Assembly: GCA_030549775.1 (NCBI GenBank)
Contig: CM060181.1
Span: 51,590,218-51,654,217 of the forward strand
DNA length: 64,000 bases
Direction of reading: 5' to 3'
Source of the DNA: Tamarix chinensis
Lineage: Eukaryota; Streptophyta; Magnoliopsida; Caryophyllales; Tamaricaceae
A program made the translations under genes and the position numbers. The notes beneath the pieces were generated by a model. It was not told the DNA's origin, did no database searches, and saw only the letters and a program-made list of their open reading frames with translations. The stretch's first letter is position 1. Each line of letters begins with the position of its first letter. Below, in pieces: positions 26,300-38,600 of the stretch.

Positions 26300-27020
26300 C
26301 AACACACAACCAAATTGGGTGTTTCCGATTGATAACACCAAACAAAATTAAAATACATTATTTAACCAAATTGGGTGTTTCAAAGTGATAACACTAAACA
26401 CATTACGAGGTATTAAAGCCACCATTTGGGTGTTTAAAGGTGGCACCAAACTCATCCACAAGGCATAAAAGCCACTAATTTGGTGTTTGGAGATGAAATT
26501 AAACTTAACTAAAAATCAAGTCTCAAATACCATAATGGTGTTTCATATTAAATCAGGTCAATCATAGTTAAAATAATAATTAAAATTCCGTAAATGCATG
26601 GAAGTATCAACACAAAAGGCATAAGAGAAATACAAAAAATTGCAACAAACTAGGCAAATTCTAGCCGAACCACTTGATCATTCCTTCAGACTTGTAGACC
26701 GGTCTAGTCGTACTAGACTTGGACCAAAACATTACCAAAGAACTTGTAGACTAGTTGAACTCACCAATCAATTGTTCACACGAACCAATGGACTAGTTTA
26801 GTCCAACTAGTCGATGGGTCTTCATAAAGACCAAACCATTTTGGTCTGTAAGGACACTAGTCAATGTGTTTGACCAACCGATTGACAATTCATTGAAACC
26901 AATCGGCTCGTTTACTAAACCAATTGATTAATCTCATGACCAATCGATCTAAAACTCTAAACCATTTGACTACTTGCAAAATCAGTTGATGGGTTTGAGG
27001 AACCAATAAACTAGTCTATG
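26300..27020 (-). repeat. Hairpin and palindrome repeats in LTR B
   Basis: At 26310-26560 four units carry GGTGTT-N10-AACACC-like hairpins (best copy near 26319-26341). At 26690-27010 follow repeats built on accaat-cgactagt-type sequence containing ACTAGT palindromes. Both have counterparts in character, not in exact sequence, in LTR D. Confidence 0.6.
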
Positions 27021-27539
27021 TAAAATACAAATTTGCAAAACACACACCAAATTTTACCATTCTTTACCATATTAATCCTAGCATGTTTCTATGTGAAAAC
27101 ACACATAAAAATATATGTTGTACACACAGAATTACATGGATATATGGTAATGTACATACTTAAACAAATCATGCTCAACAACCCATTTTATGCTTAAAAT
27201 TAGATAATTCTAACAAAACTAACTTGGGAAGAATTATACCACATGCTTATACCATGGAACACAATTAAATCATACTCATATAAGCACTAACACATAAATC
27301 TATTTATGTTAAAGATAAGAATGCATTGCCTTAAAGCAAGTCTTCTAGCACAAAACTCCTACTAGATGGCTTGTCTAGCATAACTTCAATTCCTAAGAGA
27401 ATCAAATTAAAACCATTGAAAATCTATTTCAAAAATTTACTAAAAACTAAGAAAAATCAGAAGAAGAGGAAGGACACATAATACCATATTTGACTAAAAA
27501 AAAGGTGTCAAAGGGAGAGTTGGAATATCCAACCTTTCT

Positions 27540-28070
27540 CAACCTTGATTCTTCCTTGCTTAAGGAAAGTAAGAGAGAACTAAAATAAAGATTAGAAGAA
27601 AGGAAAGGAACATAATTCTTGCACAATTAAGGGAGAAAGTAAGAAAAATCCTTTCCTTTCTCAGTAGAGGGAAGAAGAGGGAAAAATGGAAGGGTGCTAA
27701 ACACTTGGGGAAATTTTCTACATGGAGAAGGGAGAAGAGATTAATAACACAAGTGATGAATAAGAATGGATCAGAAATGAGAAGTATAGAGGTAAGGTTG
27801 GTAGGTATTCTCAGTAGAAAAGGGGATGAGAGTAGTAAGGTTGGGTGTGAGCAAGCTAAGAAGTGAGGGCTGAATTGATGGAGTGGGGGTTGAGTGTAGT
27901 CAGAAATAGGTATAGTAGTGGGTTGGCAAGCTAGGAAATGGTAAAAAACATCAATATCATAGTCCCATCTACTAGAAGAGAGAGGGAGAGGTGAGGGAGA
28001 AAAAAAAAAGGTGAACCTTGCCTCAAAAAGTGTCTTTTTGAGAAAATTTGGGTAATGAAAATCATGCAAT
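27540..28070 (-). other. Pyrimidine-rich (minus strand) domain of LTR B
   Basis: Purine-rich on the plus strand with gaagagagaggg-like runs. The minus-strand open frame of 169 codons here is Leu/Ser/Phe/Pro-rich low complexity without a domain. It sits in the same relative place (near the LTR 5' end) as the asymmetric domains of A, C, D, E and F. Confidence 0.55.
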
Positions 28071-28421
28071 AATCTAAATAATGTGAAAATAATCCCAATA
28101 TACTAAAACATTCTTATTAGCATAGTTAGATTCTCATTGGAATTTTTTATAATCATTTGAGAGAAATTTGAAAGAAAGGGATCTAAAATCATTGGATAAC
28201 TATTTGATTAGTCAGGACAAACTAGTCGATTGATTTGTCAACAACAAGAATGTTAATTTTTCTAGTGCACCAGTCGATTTATTATGTAAACCAGTCAATT
28301 AGTACACTTGGTTTTCACATTTTTATCAGAATTTTAAGTCCAGTTCAAAACCCAAATTTATTTAATTTATATTAACATAATTCTAAATATCATTTGAAGG
28401 ATTTTTGGGTGGGTTATTACG

Positions 28422-28610
28422 TAGAGTGAATTGGTTCCACATGATTTTTCACCACATCATATTTTCTCCCCTTAACCTCATATGATCATAAATTTTTGTT
28501 ATACTATATGATTGATAAACATTGAGAAAATCTTAGTGACCTCACTACATAGAAACTTCAAAATGTGGTATTAAGTGTAACAAGTTTTGAAAGAACATAG
28601 ATACTAAACC
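28422..28610. other. Spacer between LTR B and gypsy element E
   Basis: No secure assignment. It is the left target flank of element E and should continue at 40679. A weak copia-tail resemblance (NLSDL near 28530) is too short to use. Confidence 0.3.
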
Positions 28611-28859
28611 TGTAATACCAAAAAATTTTAGCTTACCCTTACCTCGAGTAATTAATATTGTTGTCTAAATTAATCTTAAAACATTAATATTTTTATCTTA
28701 CCCTAACTTCCTAATCATAAATTCTAGCCTAACCCTAATTTTATTTTGGGTTATTACTATCATTTTTAATTTAAACCTAATCCCAAATAATAGTTTAACT
28801 TCATTATTCTAATACCCTAACTTAATTTATTTTATTATAAACCTACATCTAAACACATA

Positions 28860-29600
28860 CACACCTTTTCTTTTCCCCTTTTATTTCCTCCTCCTTTCCT
28901 CATTTGTTTAGTTTTTTTAGTCCCCTCTATCAATCCTCACCTTTCTCTTCTCTTATATTCTTCTTGAGTGCACGTCTACCCATACTAAGCCTATTCCTCT
29001 ACCCCATCTCCTCACCCTTTCTCATTTCTAGGTTTAGGTTTGAATTTTGTTGCTTGATCACCTCACCTCTCCTCTCCCTTTTCCTACATACATGTGCGTA
29101 TATAAGGCACATTTAATTCCTTCATCTATCCCTTTAACCCTTTATTTGTTTGTCAAAATATTTCACACCAAACACAGCCTTTCCCTTTCTTTTAGCCACA
29201 AAAATTGGCATGAAAATCCCCCATTAATAAGGAAAACTGAAGTAACCATAACCCTACCGGAATCCCTTACCAACACCAGGAAAAGATGCCACAACCTACC
29301 CCATAGCACTAGCCAAAACCATTGATCCTACCCCCTTCACTCATCCATTTCCACCACAACACCTCCCTTACCTTTGGTTAACTCCACCACTTCCCTTTTA
29401 TTTATTTCTTCTTTTTCTATACTACATCATTTTCTCTTGTAGCCTAATCCTTCCCTTCTGCATCCTTGGCCGAAGCTTCCCCCTTCACTTTGGTAACTTT
29501 GGCTAAAGCCCCAGCCTTTACTTTCCTCTCCTTTGGTTACACAATTTCTTCCCTAACAATACCCTTATTTGGTTAGGTCTCTTCCTCCCCTTATCCTCTT
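28860..29600 (+). other. Pyrimidine-rich domain of the E 5' LTR
   Basis: C/T-rich on the sense strand (ctttcctcatttg, cctctcctctccctttt) with few G. Short open frames at 28904-29116 and 29047-29325 follow from the composition. Equivalent in place to the domains of A, C, D and F. Confidence 0.55.
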
Positions 29601-30714
29601 ATTTCCTTAATCACTTTGTTATTTATGTGGTGTAATCCTAATGATAGTTTATTATGCTTTTATTAGGTGATTTCCTCATGGTCCTAGAAGATGAAAAATA
29701 GGTTTTGCAAGCTTAGAGATTGGAGTCATTTTATACTGATACTTATCTTAGTCTAGGGTTTTGTGCTAAGTTCTATACATGAATTTTATGTGGTAAAATG
29801 TTATTATGATTGTGTGACATAATACATGATTTTTGAAACTATTTGATGTGGTTGGTATTATATAATAGTAAAAAGTAAGTATGGTTCATCAATATTATTG
29901 TTTTATGTGGAAAAACCCTCGCTGTGAATTATGGTTGTATTGCAGGTTTTAATTATGATATGATGAATGGTAAATGATTATGGCAAGTCCTTTGGAGAAA
30001 AATATGGATTTAGGAATAATGTTATCAAATACATGAGACTCACATGAAATAAGGGTTAGGTTATCGATAAGGGTATTTTGGTCAACTTGAATTAAATACG
30101 GGAACCATAGTATTCTAAGGTGTTATATAATCCAAAATGTGCCAAGTAACATACGTGAAATTTTGGAGTAGTTGTGAATGTCTTACGTTTCACAAATTAT
30201 GAAATTAGGTTGATTTGGGAATAATAACCTTAAACTGAAGAGGCTATTATCACATGTGCAAAACTATAGAATTAGACCACAAAACTCGAATATTTTATTA
30301 ATATTAGTGTTTTTGGAATGCAAGTTTTTGAGCTCTACGTGAAAAGTTATGATAGAATTATAAAATTAGGGTTTATAAGCCCTAGGAATAGTAATTTTTG
30401 AGATAGGGCTATTATCGTATGTGTAAGATGTGTGAGTTAGACCTTGAACTTTAGAGATGTTATGAATAACAATATTTTAGGAATATAAACTAAATTTTGT
30501 GGGTAAATGATCACTATAGGAGAAGTTATGCCTAAAGTGTAAAGTTAAGGTTTTGAAGAAAATAAGGATCTTAATTCAGGAGAACGACCTCATGGCCTAC
30601 ATGATGTAATTATCTACCTTAACATGTTCTGTACCTATAAATAAATCATGAATAATACATTAATCATTTAAATTGAAATATCACATGAGTTAGGCCAAGG
30701 TGATGTTTTCATAT

Positions 30715-31060
30715 CTATTCCACTGGATAATAATAGTGGCTCAAGAGCATTTTGCCTTGAGAAGGCAATGTTTTCAAATCCATTCCAGCAGATAATAATA
30801 GTGGCTCAGGTGTATTATTTCTAAGAAGGTGCTTAAGTCCATTCCATTGGATTTAGAATAGTGGGGCTTATGCTCATCATAAATAAGAATATGAATTAAG
30901 TAACCTAATAGATAAAACACTAATGATTTAAAATGAAAGAGTACGTGGATTAGGAATAAGGTGATGTTTTTAGATACGTTATATCAAAGGATAATAGTGG
31001 CTCAAGTGTTGTCCTTGAGAAGATGCTTCAGACCATTCCATCGGTTTAAGAATAGTAGGG
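30715..31060 (+). repeat. Hairpin-repeat array in the E 5' LTR
   Basis: Units of CCAC-TGGATAATAATA-GTGG (30720-30739) and relatives at 30784, 30843, 30978 and 31034 alternate with perfect second hairpins CTCAAG-N10-CTTGAG (30740-30761) and CTCAAG-N7-CTTGAG (31001-31019). Confidence 0.75.
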
Positions 31061-31706
31061 TCCCTTAGCTCTACGTAAATAAAAGAATAAAAATAGTTAT
31101 ATCTAATAAAGAGGTCTGGATCAGTAATTATCTTATGAGACCTTTTTGTAATCTCTGTGTGTGTTTATCATCTACTATGAATTAATATTTTTATCTATAT
31201 CCTTGATATGATAGTATTGTTACCTTACTCAATACATAGCGTACTAACTATGCTTTTTGTTGGTGCTGCTCATTCCCATAAGTAAAAGACCCTGGTGCTT
31301 TCATGTAGGTCTTTGAGGACTCGCTGGATGACTTTGCTTCTTTTGATGCACTAGGTGGGGATGAGTGACCTCTAATTTGTGTTGGGTGTTTTGGCAAAGA
31401 TTCATGTTATCTGGATGATGTTTTTATCCGAATACCTTTTTGGACTCTTTGATCAATGGTATCCCATAATTTGTATTTTATTATTGTAACCCATATTTAA
31501 TTTCCAAACTCATACTTATATGTATAAAATTTTCTTTCATTTCTAATTACCTTGTTTTATTTTGTATGTTTTAACCTTGTGATTGATGTAAGGATGGTTT
31601 GATAAACTAAACTTATGTCAATTACGATAATAACACCTAATATTTTGTTTATAAGTTTCCATTATAAATCAAAAAATTTCAGTAGTAAAATTGAGGTGTT
31701 ACAAGT

Positions 31707-31718
31707 TGGTATCAAAGC
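31707..31718 (+). other. Primer-binding site of gypsy E (tRNA-iMet type)
   Basis: TGGTATCAAAGC, one transition away from TGGTATCAGAGC, three bases after the 5' LTR end. It proves the orientation of E. Confidence 0.85.
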
Positions 31719-31989
31719 TTTTGGTTTTGATTTTTGTGTTTAGAATTTGGTTTTCAAACTATCGCTCATATGATTTCACCGATCTATTTCATATTTTTAG
31801 AAAATACTCAATTCTTCAAAAACCCAGATTAACTTGGAAGGAATCAAAGATGGGTAGCCTAAGTGGCCTTTGAATGTGATATGTGTATAATGTGTTAATA
31901 ACCTAAGAATATTTGTAGTGACATGTTTTTTGTTCTGCAACTAGTTTGTCATAGCACTTTATACTTACGTTGGTTGTTTGGAAGATACC

Positions 31990-32870
31990 TTTGAGGCATT
32001 CATTGAGTTTATTCGGCACCCACCTCAGCCGCCACCACCACCTTCGCATTACCCATAGGAGGGTATCATAGAAGACTAGATTTGGAGCATTATGAGACAT
32101 CACCCTTGACCTATACTGGTGACGAGGACCCAGCCATCCTAGATGGATAAATTTGGGATATGGACAGGATTTTTGAGGTAGTTGAATGCCCTCTTGCTTG
32201 GAAGGTGAGCATTGCAGCTTTATTCTTGCGAGGAGTTGCTGGCACCTTGTGGGTAGGTTAACATGCTCTAAATGGGCCATAAATGTTTTGGGAGGACTTT
32301 AAGGGGGCAATTCATGATAATCTTTACCCCAAGAGTCTTAAGAGGGACAAGCTAAATGAGTTTATACCGCTGACTTAGGGGAGCATGACTTTGAGGTAGT
32401 ACCATGCCAGATTTATCATGTTGCTAATGTTCACACCGAGGATCAGATCTAGTGAGGTGAAAACAATCTACTAGTTTGAGCAGGGGCTCCGCATTAGCAT
32501 CCAAAGGATGATGGGTGCCCTAGATTTTTATGATCTGGCCACGATTTATAAGAGAACACATATTATTGCTACAATGTTTTAGGAGCAGGCTTCCATTTTG
32601 GGCAAGAAGAAGCCAAAGACTCAGGGTTCTGTAGGTAGAATCTAGTACGGGGGAGGCAGAACTCTAGGGTTTTAAAAATAGGATCAAATCCATCATTAGG
32701 AAGGTTAATTCTAACACTAGGGTTAGGCACGCAATCAGAGAAAATTTTTAGGTCGGCCGTAGCATTTCCTAGGTCATTTCTACTATCAAGATCATCTAGG
32801 GAGAGACAGTCGAGGAACTCCTATTCAGTGCATAATATGTGGTTAGAGGGCTCACTGATCATATGAGTGT
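31990..32870 (+). pseudogene. gypsy E gag remnant with CCHC zinc knuckle
   Basis: Retrotransposon gag is visible from about 32100 (TGDEDPAILDG) through FEVVECPLAWKV (32173 on) and FWEDFKGAIHDNLYP (32287 on) to about 32640. A zinc knuckle follows at 32829-32870 in which all four ligands survive as C-x2-C-x4-H-x4-C, although two positions between them are now TAG/TGA stops. Frame breaks and stops make it non-coding. Confidence 0.75.
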
Positions 32871-33119
32871 TAGTGCCCATAGGTTCAGTATTAGTAGTAA
32901 GGACCACTGATACCACTATAGTAGGCCTTTCAGCAACGACCCAACTAGTCGTAGTAGTAGTAGCATTAGAGGGCACCTATCCTTGCCACTAGTTAGCCTA
33001 GGGAGGCAAAGGGGAGACCATAGGGGTCTCGTCCCATTTCCTTAGGGAGGAGGAAATACCTAGGGTTCCGAAGGGTATTGTGAGAGATACGAGGGAGGAT
33101 ATTTAAGTGGACGCTTGAA

Positions 33120-33345
33120 TGTTATCACTTAGGCATAGGCTGATAGGAAATTGGATGTGGTCACAAGTAAGTTCTTTATCCTCTTGCTTCCAACATATGT
33201 ATTGCTTGATTTGGGGTATTCTCTATCATTTGTATCTTTTTCTTTTATTGCTAGAGTTGTTTTATCTCCATCTTCTTCTATATCTTTATATGTCATGTTG
33301 CCTTTTGGGGATAAAATGGAATATACTAAGCTCTAATCAGGCATA
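33120..33345 (+). pseudogene. gypsy E aspartic protease remnant
   Basis: Open for about 60 codons (33151-33336) with the retropepsin layout FILLLPTYVLLDLGYSLSFVS. The active-site segment DPGSTHSFVS of the family has become DLGYSLSFVS; the catalytic Asp (GAT at 33208-33210) is kept. Confidence 0.65.
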
Positions 33346-33639
33346 GCCTTAGAGATAGGTGGGGTAGACTTCCTAGTGAATCTAGTTGAGATGGATCTTC
33401 ATGATTTTGGCATTATCCTTAGGATGGATATGTTGGGGAGGTATAAGGCAGTGATAGACTATGCTAAGGAGCAAGTTGTATTGTAGGGATGTTATGGTGC
33501 CAGAGTCTCCTATTGGAGATGTAAGCTTAGACCTACGATGAAAGTCATATCTTCCTATTCAGTGTATTCAATGGTGTAGAGAGGTTACCCTATGTGTTTG
33601 TGTGGGGTTTAGGATCTGAACAAGGATGTGTCAATATTG

Positions 33640-35120
33640 GAGGATATTTTAGGTTTTCGGGAGTTTCTAGACTTATTTTTTGAGGAGATTCTAGGTATGA
33701 TACTAATACGTGAGATAAACTTCACTATCAAGTTGGTACGAGGGGCCAAGCATATTTTTAAAGCTCCTTACTGGATGGCATTGGTAGAGGTTAGGGAGTT
33801 GAACTCTTAGTTGGAGGAATTTTTAGCTCACAATTATGTCCATTTGAGTGTGTCCCCTTAGGGAGAGCTAGTTTTATTTGTGAAGAATAAGGACGAGAGC
33901 TTTTGTTTGTGCATCGACTATCGAGGTTTGAACCAGTTAATGGTGAAGAACCTCTATCCGCTTTTGAGGATTCATGGTCTATTTAATCATCTTTGGGGTG
34001 ATTCAATCTTCTTAAAGATCGACTTGAGGCCAGGATATCATTAGTTGCGCATCATTAAGGTAGACATCATGAAGACAGACTTTATGACATGGTACAAGCA
34101 CTAAGAGTTTATTTTTAAGCCTTTTTGGCTCACCAATGAGCTTGTTGTCTTTATGAACTTGATGACAAGGATTTTCTGACCATTCCTCTATTAGTTTGTT
34201 GCAGTTTTAATAGAAATATTTTGGTTTTAATAGAGGAGCATGAGCAACACTCTCATATTTCCTTGTCACTCCTTAGAGAGCATAAGGTGTATGCCAAGAT
34301 CTCTAAGTGTGAGTTTTGGCTTTGGGAGGTTGCATTTTTGGATCATGTGATGTCAAGAGGAGGAGTCATTGCGGATCTAGTGAAGGTTTAAGTAGTGACC
34401 AAGTAGAAGGCCCCTACTGGCATCCCTAAGGTATGTAGTTTCTTAGATTTGGTCGGGTACTAAAAATGTTTTGTTTATGATTTCTAGAAGGTAGCTCATT
34501 CCTTGACGAACCTCTTAAAGAAGATGACTAGGTTTTAGTGAGATGATGCTTATGAGGGAGCACTCTAGGATTTGAAGTGGTGGTTGACTATAACATTGGT
34601 GTTGACTCTAGCATCAGGATCATACTAGTTTGAGTTATATAGTGGTGTGTCAAAGCACGAGTTGGGTTGTGTTTTGATACAACATGGTAAGGTAGCGACT
34701 TACATTTCTCGTCAGTTGAAGTAGCTTGAGTAGAATTACCTAATGCATGAATTAGAGTTAGCAACCATTATCTTTGCACTAAATATTTGGAGGAATTTTC
34801 TCTATGGGACTCAGTGCAGATTCTACACCGACTATAAGAGCCTCAAGTATATATTCACTCAGAAGGATTTGAATATGAGGCAGAGGAGATGGCTATAGTT
34901 AGTCAAGCACTATGGTATCAATTTGACCTACCACAAGGGTAAGGCTAATGTCATTGTAGACGCCTTGAGTATGAATATGTCACACTTTTTGAGTACCTTC
35001 ATGGTGGCTAATCAGTTGCTGGAGGAACTTGGAGATATGGGAGTAGTGATGATCTTAAATGGTGATCTTAGGGTTTGGATGTGTGCTTTAATTATTATGC
35101 CGATAGTTTTTTTATGAGAT
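33640..35120 (+). pseudogene. gypsy E reverse transcriptase and RNase H remnant
   Basis: The RT is readable from about 33720 (APYWMALVEVRELNS), with [11 protein letters not shown] (33868 on), [12 protein letters not shown] (33907 on) and [11 protein letters not shown] (34011 on) followed by TAG where the family has Gln. The YVDD-equivalent region near 34200 is damaged. RNase H-like sequence follows: HELGCVLIQHGKVATYISRQLK (34657 on), YLMHELELATIIFAL (34738 on), FYTDYKSLKYIFTQK (34811 on). It ends with NLTYHKGKANVIVDALS (about 34920-34970). Confidence 0.85.
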
Positions 35121-35159
35121 CTGAGTAGGACGGTTTAGGGACATTGAACTCAAGAGGAT

Positions 35160-36540
35160 TTGACTGAATATTTAGGACGATCGAGCTGAGGGTTTCCAGA
35201 TTCATAAGGATGGTAGCATTCGCTACAAGGGTTGATGTTGTGTGCCATAGAGTTGCACTGATCTAAAACATCAATTTTTAAAGGAGGGTCATTGTACTCT
35301 GTATTTCGTTTGTCCAGGAGTGGATAAGTTATATAAGCACCTCAAGAGGATCTATTGGTGGTCTTGCATGAAGTAGGAGGTAGCAGAGTTCGTGTTGAGG
35401 TGTTTGACCTACTAGAAGGTCAAGATCAAGAACTAGAGCCTGTAGGGTTAGTTCAACCTTTATATGTTCGAGGATGGAAGTGGGACTCCATCTTGATGGA
35501 TTTTGTGAGTAGACTATTAAGGACTCACAACGAGTGATGCCTGATTTGGGTGATCATCGACAGGTTGACTAAATCAGCAATTTTGTGCAAATGAAGTTGA
35601 CTTGGAGTATGGATCGGCTGACCAATGCATATTTGAGGTTTATGGTGGGTAAGCATGGTACCCCTACCGATATAGTCTTTGATCAGAATTTAAGGTTTCT
35701 TTTTGACTTTTGGGGGAAGTTATAAAAGGTTGTGGGCATGAGATTGAGGATGAGTATCGCCTTCCACCTAGCTATTGATGGGAAGGCTAAGAGAACAATT
35801 TAAAACTAGAGGATATGTTGTAAGCTTGTGTTTTGGATTTACGACATAGTTAAGAGGTACGTCTGTATTTTGTTGAGTTTTTGTATAACAACAGCTATCA
35901 CGCTAGCATAGGGATGGCACCCTTTTGAGGCACTATATTGATATAAGTACCAAACACCCTTGTGTTGGAGCGACTTTAGTGAAATGATTGTACTTGGATG
36001 AGAGATGATTTATGAGACGACTTAACAGTTTTTATTGATCCGGAATGGGATGAGAGCAGCTCAAATCCATCGAAAGAGTTATGCAAATAAAAGGCATCAT
36101 AGTGATGGATTCTAGCTGTGGTATAGAGTTTAGCTGAGGGTTTCACCCACTGAGGGGGTATAGAGATTTGGTTGGAAGGGTAAGCTAAGCCCGAGGTATA
36201 TTAATCCTTATAGGATTCTTGATAGGGTTGGCGAGGTTGCATACTGCCTAGTGCTTCCACCTAATTTAGCCCGAGTTCATAATGTCTTTCGCATCTCCCA
36301 ATTAAGGAAGTACGTCATAGATCCATCCCATGTGATTATACCAGATGAGATAGAGCTTGAAAATTTCTTGACTTACGAGGAGAGGCCTTTGCGAACTATC
36401 GACACCAAGGTTTGATAGACCCGAACGAGTTCAATTCTGCTAGTGACGGTTCTCTAGAGCCATCATGGAGCTGAGGAGGCTAATTGAGAGATGTAGAAGG
36501 ACATGCTGGATGACCCTTAGATCTTTATCTTAGATGTGTT
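35160..36540 (+). pseudogene. gypsy E integrase and chromodomain-like tail remnant
   Basis: The zinc-binding N-terminus (HxxxH...CxxC) is recognisable at about 35290-35430 (KLYKHLKRIYWWSCMK; the distal cysteines partly lost). The catalytic core is at about 35450-35960, broken by many stops. A GPY-like region and ERPLRTIDTKV (36384 on) lead into SSILLVTVL and HHGAEEANWEM (36427-36500), matching the IPLVKVLW...VEEATWE pattern of chromovirus chromodomains. The chromodomain targets integration to heterochromatin in this clade (known for the family; not testable here). Confidence 0.7.
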
Positions 36541-36683
36541 AGGTTTTGGGTTCTCTCTCTTTTAAAAGGGTAGTCCTCGGTAGTGTACTAGTGACTCTAG
36601 TAGCATTAACCACCGAGATCACCTTCCTTACATCCTTTTTCTCTTTTTCCCCAACCTTGACTTCTTAATTTGGAGATAAAGTC

Positions 36684-36703
36684 TCTTTTATGGCGGGTAA
36701 TGA
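36684..36703 (+). other. Polypurine-tract region of gypsy E
   Basis: The segment tcttttatggcgggtaatga lies directly before the 3' LTR start, in the place of the usual ttttaaggggggaagaa. It is interrupted by pyrimidines, so the tract has decayed. Confidence 0.5.
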
Positions 36704-36935
36704 TGTAATACACCAAAATTTTAATTAACCCTAACCCCGAGTGATTAATATTGTAGCCTAATTCTAAACTTAGAAAATTAATGTTTTTATCTTACCCTAA
36801 CTCGATAATCCTAAATTCTTACCTAAAACTAATTTTATTTTAGGTTATTAATATCTTTTCTAACTTAAAATTAATCCCGAATATTTGTTTAACTTAATTA
36901 TCCTAATACCCAAACCTAATTTATTTGAATCTAAA
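36704..36935 (+). repeat. 3' LTR of gypsy E, 5' part
   Basis: TGTAATACACC matches the start of the 5' LTR, and shared blocks (gattaatattgt, tttttatcttaccctaac) run to the insertion point of LTR D. Confidence 0.85.
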
Positions 36936-37077
36936 TGTAATGACCCATCTTTTTGTAAAATGTTGAATGAGAAGCTATGTAAATTTTGGTGTTTGATTTT
37001 GATTTGGTATTATAATTTGGTTTGAGGCAAATTTTTATTTGAAATAAGATTGGAAATTTTAAATTTATTAACTTTTT

Positions 37078-37215
37078 CAAGCAAACTAATCGATGGGTTC
37101 TATGAACCAATCGACTAGTTTGTTGTTTCAACAAAATGATTTTAGTTGACTAAACTAATCGACTGGTTGGGGAACCAATTGACTAGTTTGTAGAATAGTT
37201 GACTAGTAAGCTAAG
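37078..37215 (+). repeat. 40-bp palindromes in LTR D (proximal group)
   Basis: Two adjacent imperfect palindromes, each built as caaactaatcgat-ggtt, a short loop, then aacca-atcgactagtttg. In the first copy about 16 of 18 arm positions pair. Related copies recur at 38345-38600. Confidence 0.7.
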
Positions 37216-38344
37216 TCAATTGAATATTTTATCGAGCTAGGCATATTTTTGAAACTCACTTTTTTAGCTTGAAAATACAACCTCTAATCAATCTGGAGGA
37301 TTGATTGGGACAATTGGGGGGGAGGAGATGACCTCAACCTTTTCTTCTTCCTCCTCTCTCCTCTACACGTTTATGATATCAATGCTTTCATCTTAAGCTC
37401 GAGTCTGATAAACTAGTAGATTCTTTCCACATTGACCTTCCATTACCCCTCTTGTGAATTGTATTTCTAGACCAATTAACCTACATTTCCCCATAATCAC
37501 CATTCGAGCTCTAAAGGATAGGTCAGCATATCTTGGACAAAATTTGTCCATTTAACTCGAATTTAAATGGTAAGAATTAGGGTTTTTGATTTGTTCCTAA
37601 CCACACTGTGATTTGTGTTGATTGATTTGATATAAATAGCCTTGATCATCCTTTTTTTCACTATTCTTTTAGCTACCAAAAATACCTAACTCTCAAGTAT
37701 TTACCTTCTCCCTCTACACTTCAAACCTTATAGTCTAATTCTTTTCACTATTCTAATTCTTTCTCTAGCTCCCTCGTGTTTTAATTATTAAGCAAGGAAG
37801 AGTTAGCTTTAAGAAAAAGGTTGAGTGGTTCATTTAAGTACCCTTTGTTTTTCCTTTGGATGTGGCATGTTCATTCTCTCCTTTTTTTTAATTTCAAGTT
37901 TGAATTTATAAAAGTTTTGCATAAAATTTTGAGTTAAAACTTATTGTTTTTAAGGTTTTAAAAATTGAAGTTTTCACAAGATGAGATTTCTGGTTTAAGG
38001 AAAGTTTTGCCTGCATTAAGTAAGTTATTCTTACTTCTAAAATGGGTTACAAGTAATCATGCATTGTTTGAAACTCTTTAGGTTTATATTATATGTTGGC
38101 ATGAATATATATTGCTTACAGAACTTATTGGATGGTTAGCTGGTGCATTTTGAGTGAAAAGTATGAATCTTGAGAAAAAGATGGGTTTTGATGATTAATG
38201 TTGAAATGTGTAATTTAAGTAGGCTAAAAATGTTTTATGAAATGTTATAACATGTTCCAATATAGTATGAGAAAGATTTATAAGCATGATCTGCATAAAA
38301 ATGATTATTTGGTGTTGTTGTAGGGAAAATTGATAATGGTTAGG

Positions 38345-38600
38345 TCATATTGATCAACTAGTTCCTATAATAGTTGACTAGTTGACCCAATCCATCAATT
38401 GGTAAGCCTGTAGAGACCTTGGTCTTGCTCTCTACTTCAACCCATAGACTAGTTGGACAGAATCGATTGACTGGTTTATGAATAGTTAACTAGTTTGGCC
38501 AAATCGATTGACTAGGTTGAGGAAAAGAAGGGTTTGGTCAAGTTAAACAGATCGAATGGCCAATCCAAACTGATCGATTGGGTAGGCATGAGATTGTTCT
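38345..38600 (+). repeat. 40-bp palindromes in LTR D (distal group)
   Basis: Further actagtt/gaccaatc-type inverted units, more degenerate than the proximal group, with gattgactggttt and cgattgactagg. Confidence 0.55.

Larger units (their letters stand above)
20094..28421 (-). mobile_element. Solo LTR B (gypsy family, D-like subfamily), split by LTR C
   Basis: The left edge is TGTAACACCCC at 20094 and the right edge is gggttattacg at 28411-28421 (last base changed from the expected A). Without C (20837-25763) it is about 3.4 kb, close to the 3.3 kb of D. It shares D's actagtcgat-type palindromes. Orientation is minus. Flanks AAAGG and TAGAG do not form a clear target duplication, so one edge may be deleted or the copy may be recombinant. 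Confidence 0.65.
28611..31703 (+). repeat. 5' LTR of gypsy E (3.1 kb)
   Basis: It runs from TGTAATACC to GAGGTGTTACA and is followed three bases later by the PBS. Its first 560 bp align with 36704-36935 plus 40247-40610, which fixes the 3' LTR. It carries a pyrimidine-rich domain (28860-29600), a hairpin array (30715-31060) and a terminal palindrome (31630-31703). Confidence 0.85.

Noticed and set aside
28530..28610. Tail of a copia RNase H (ADLFTKSLP-like)
   Set aside because: The match is a few residues long with a frame change and cannot be separated from chance.
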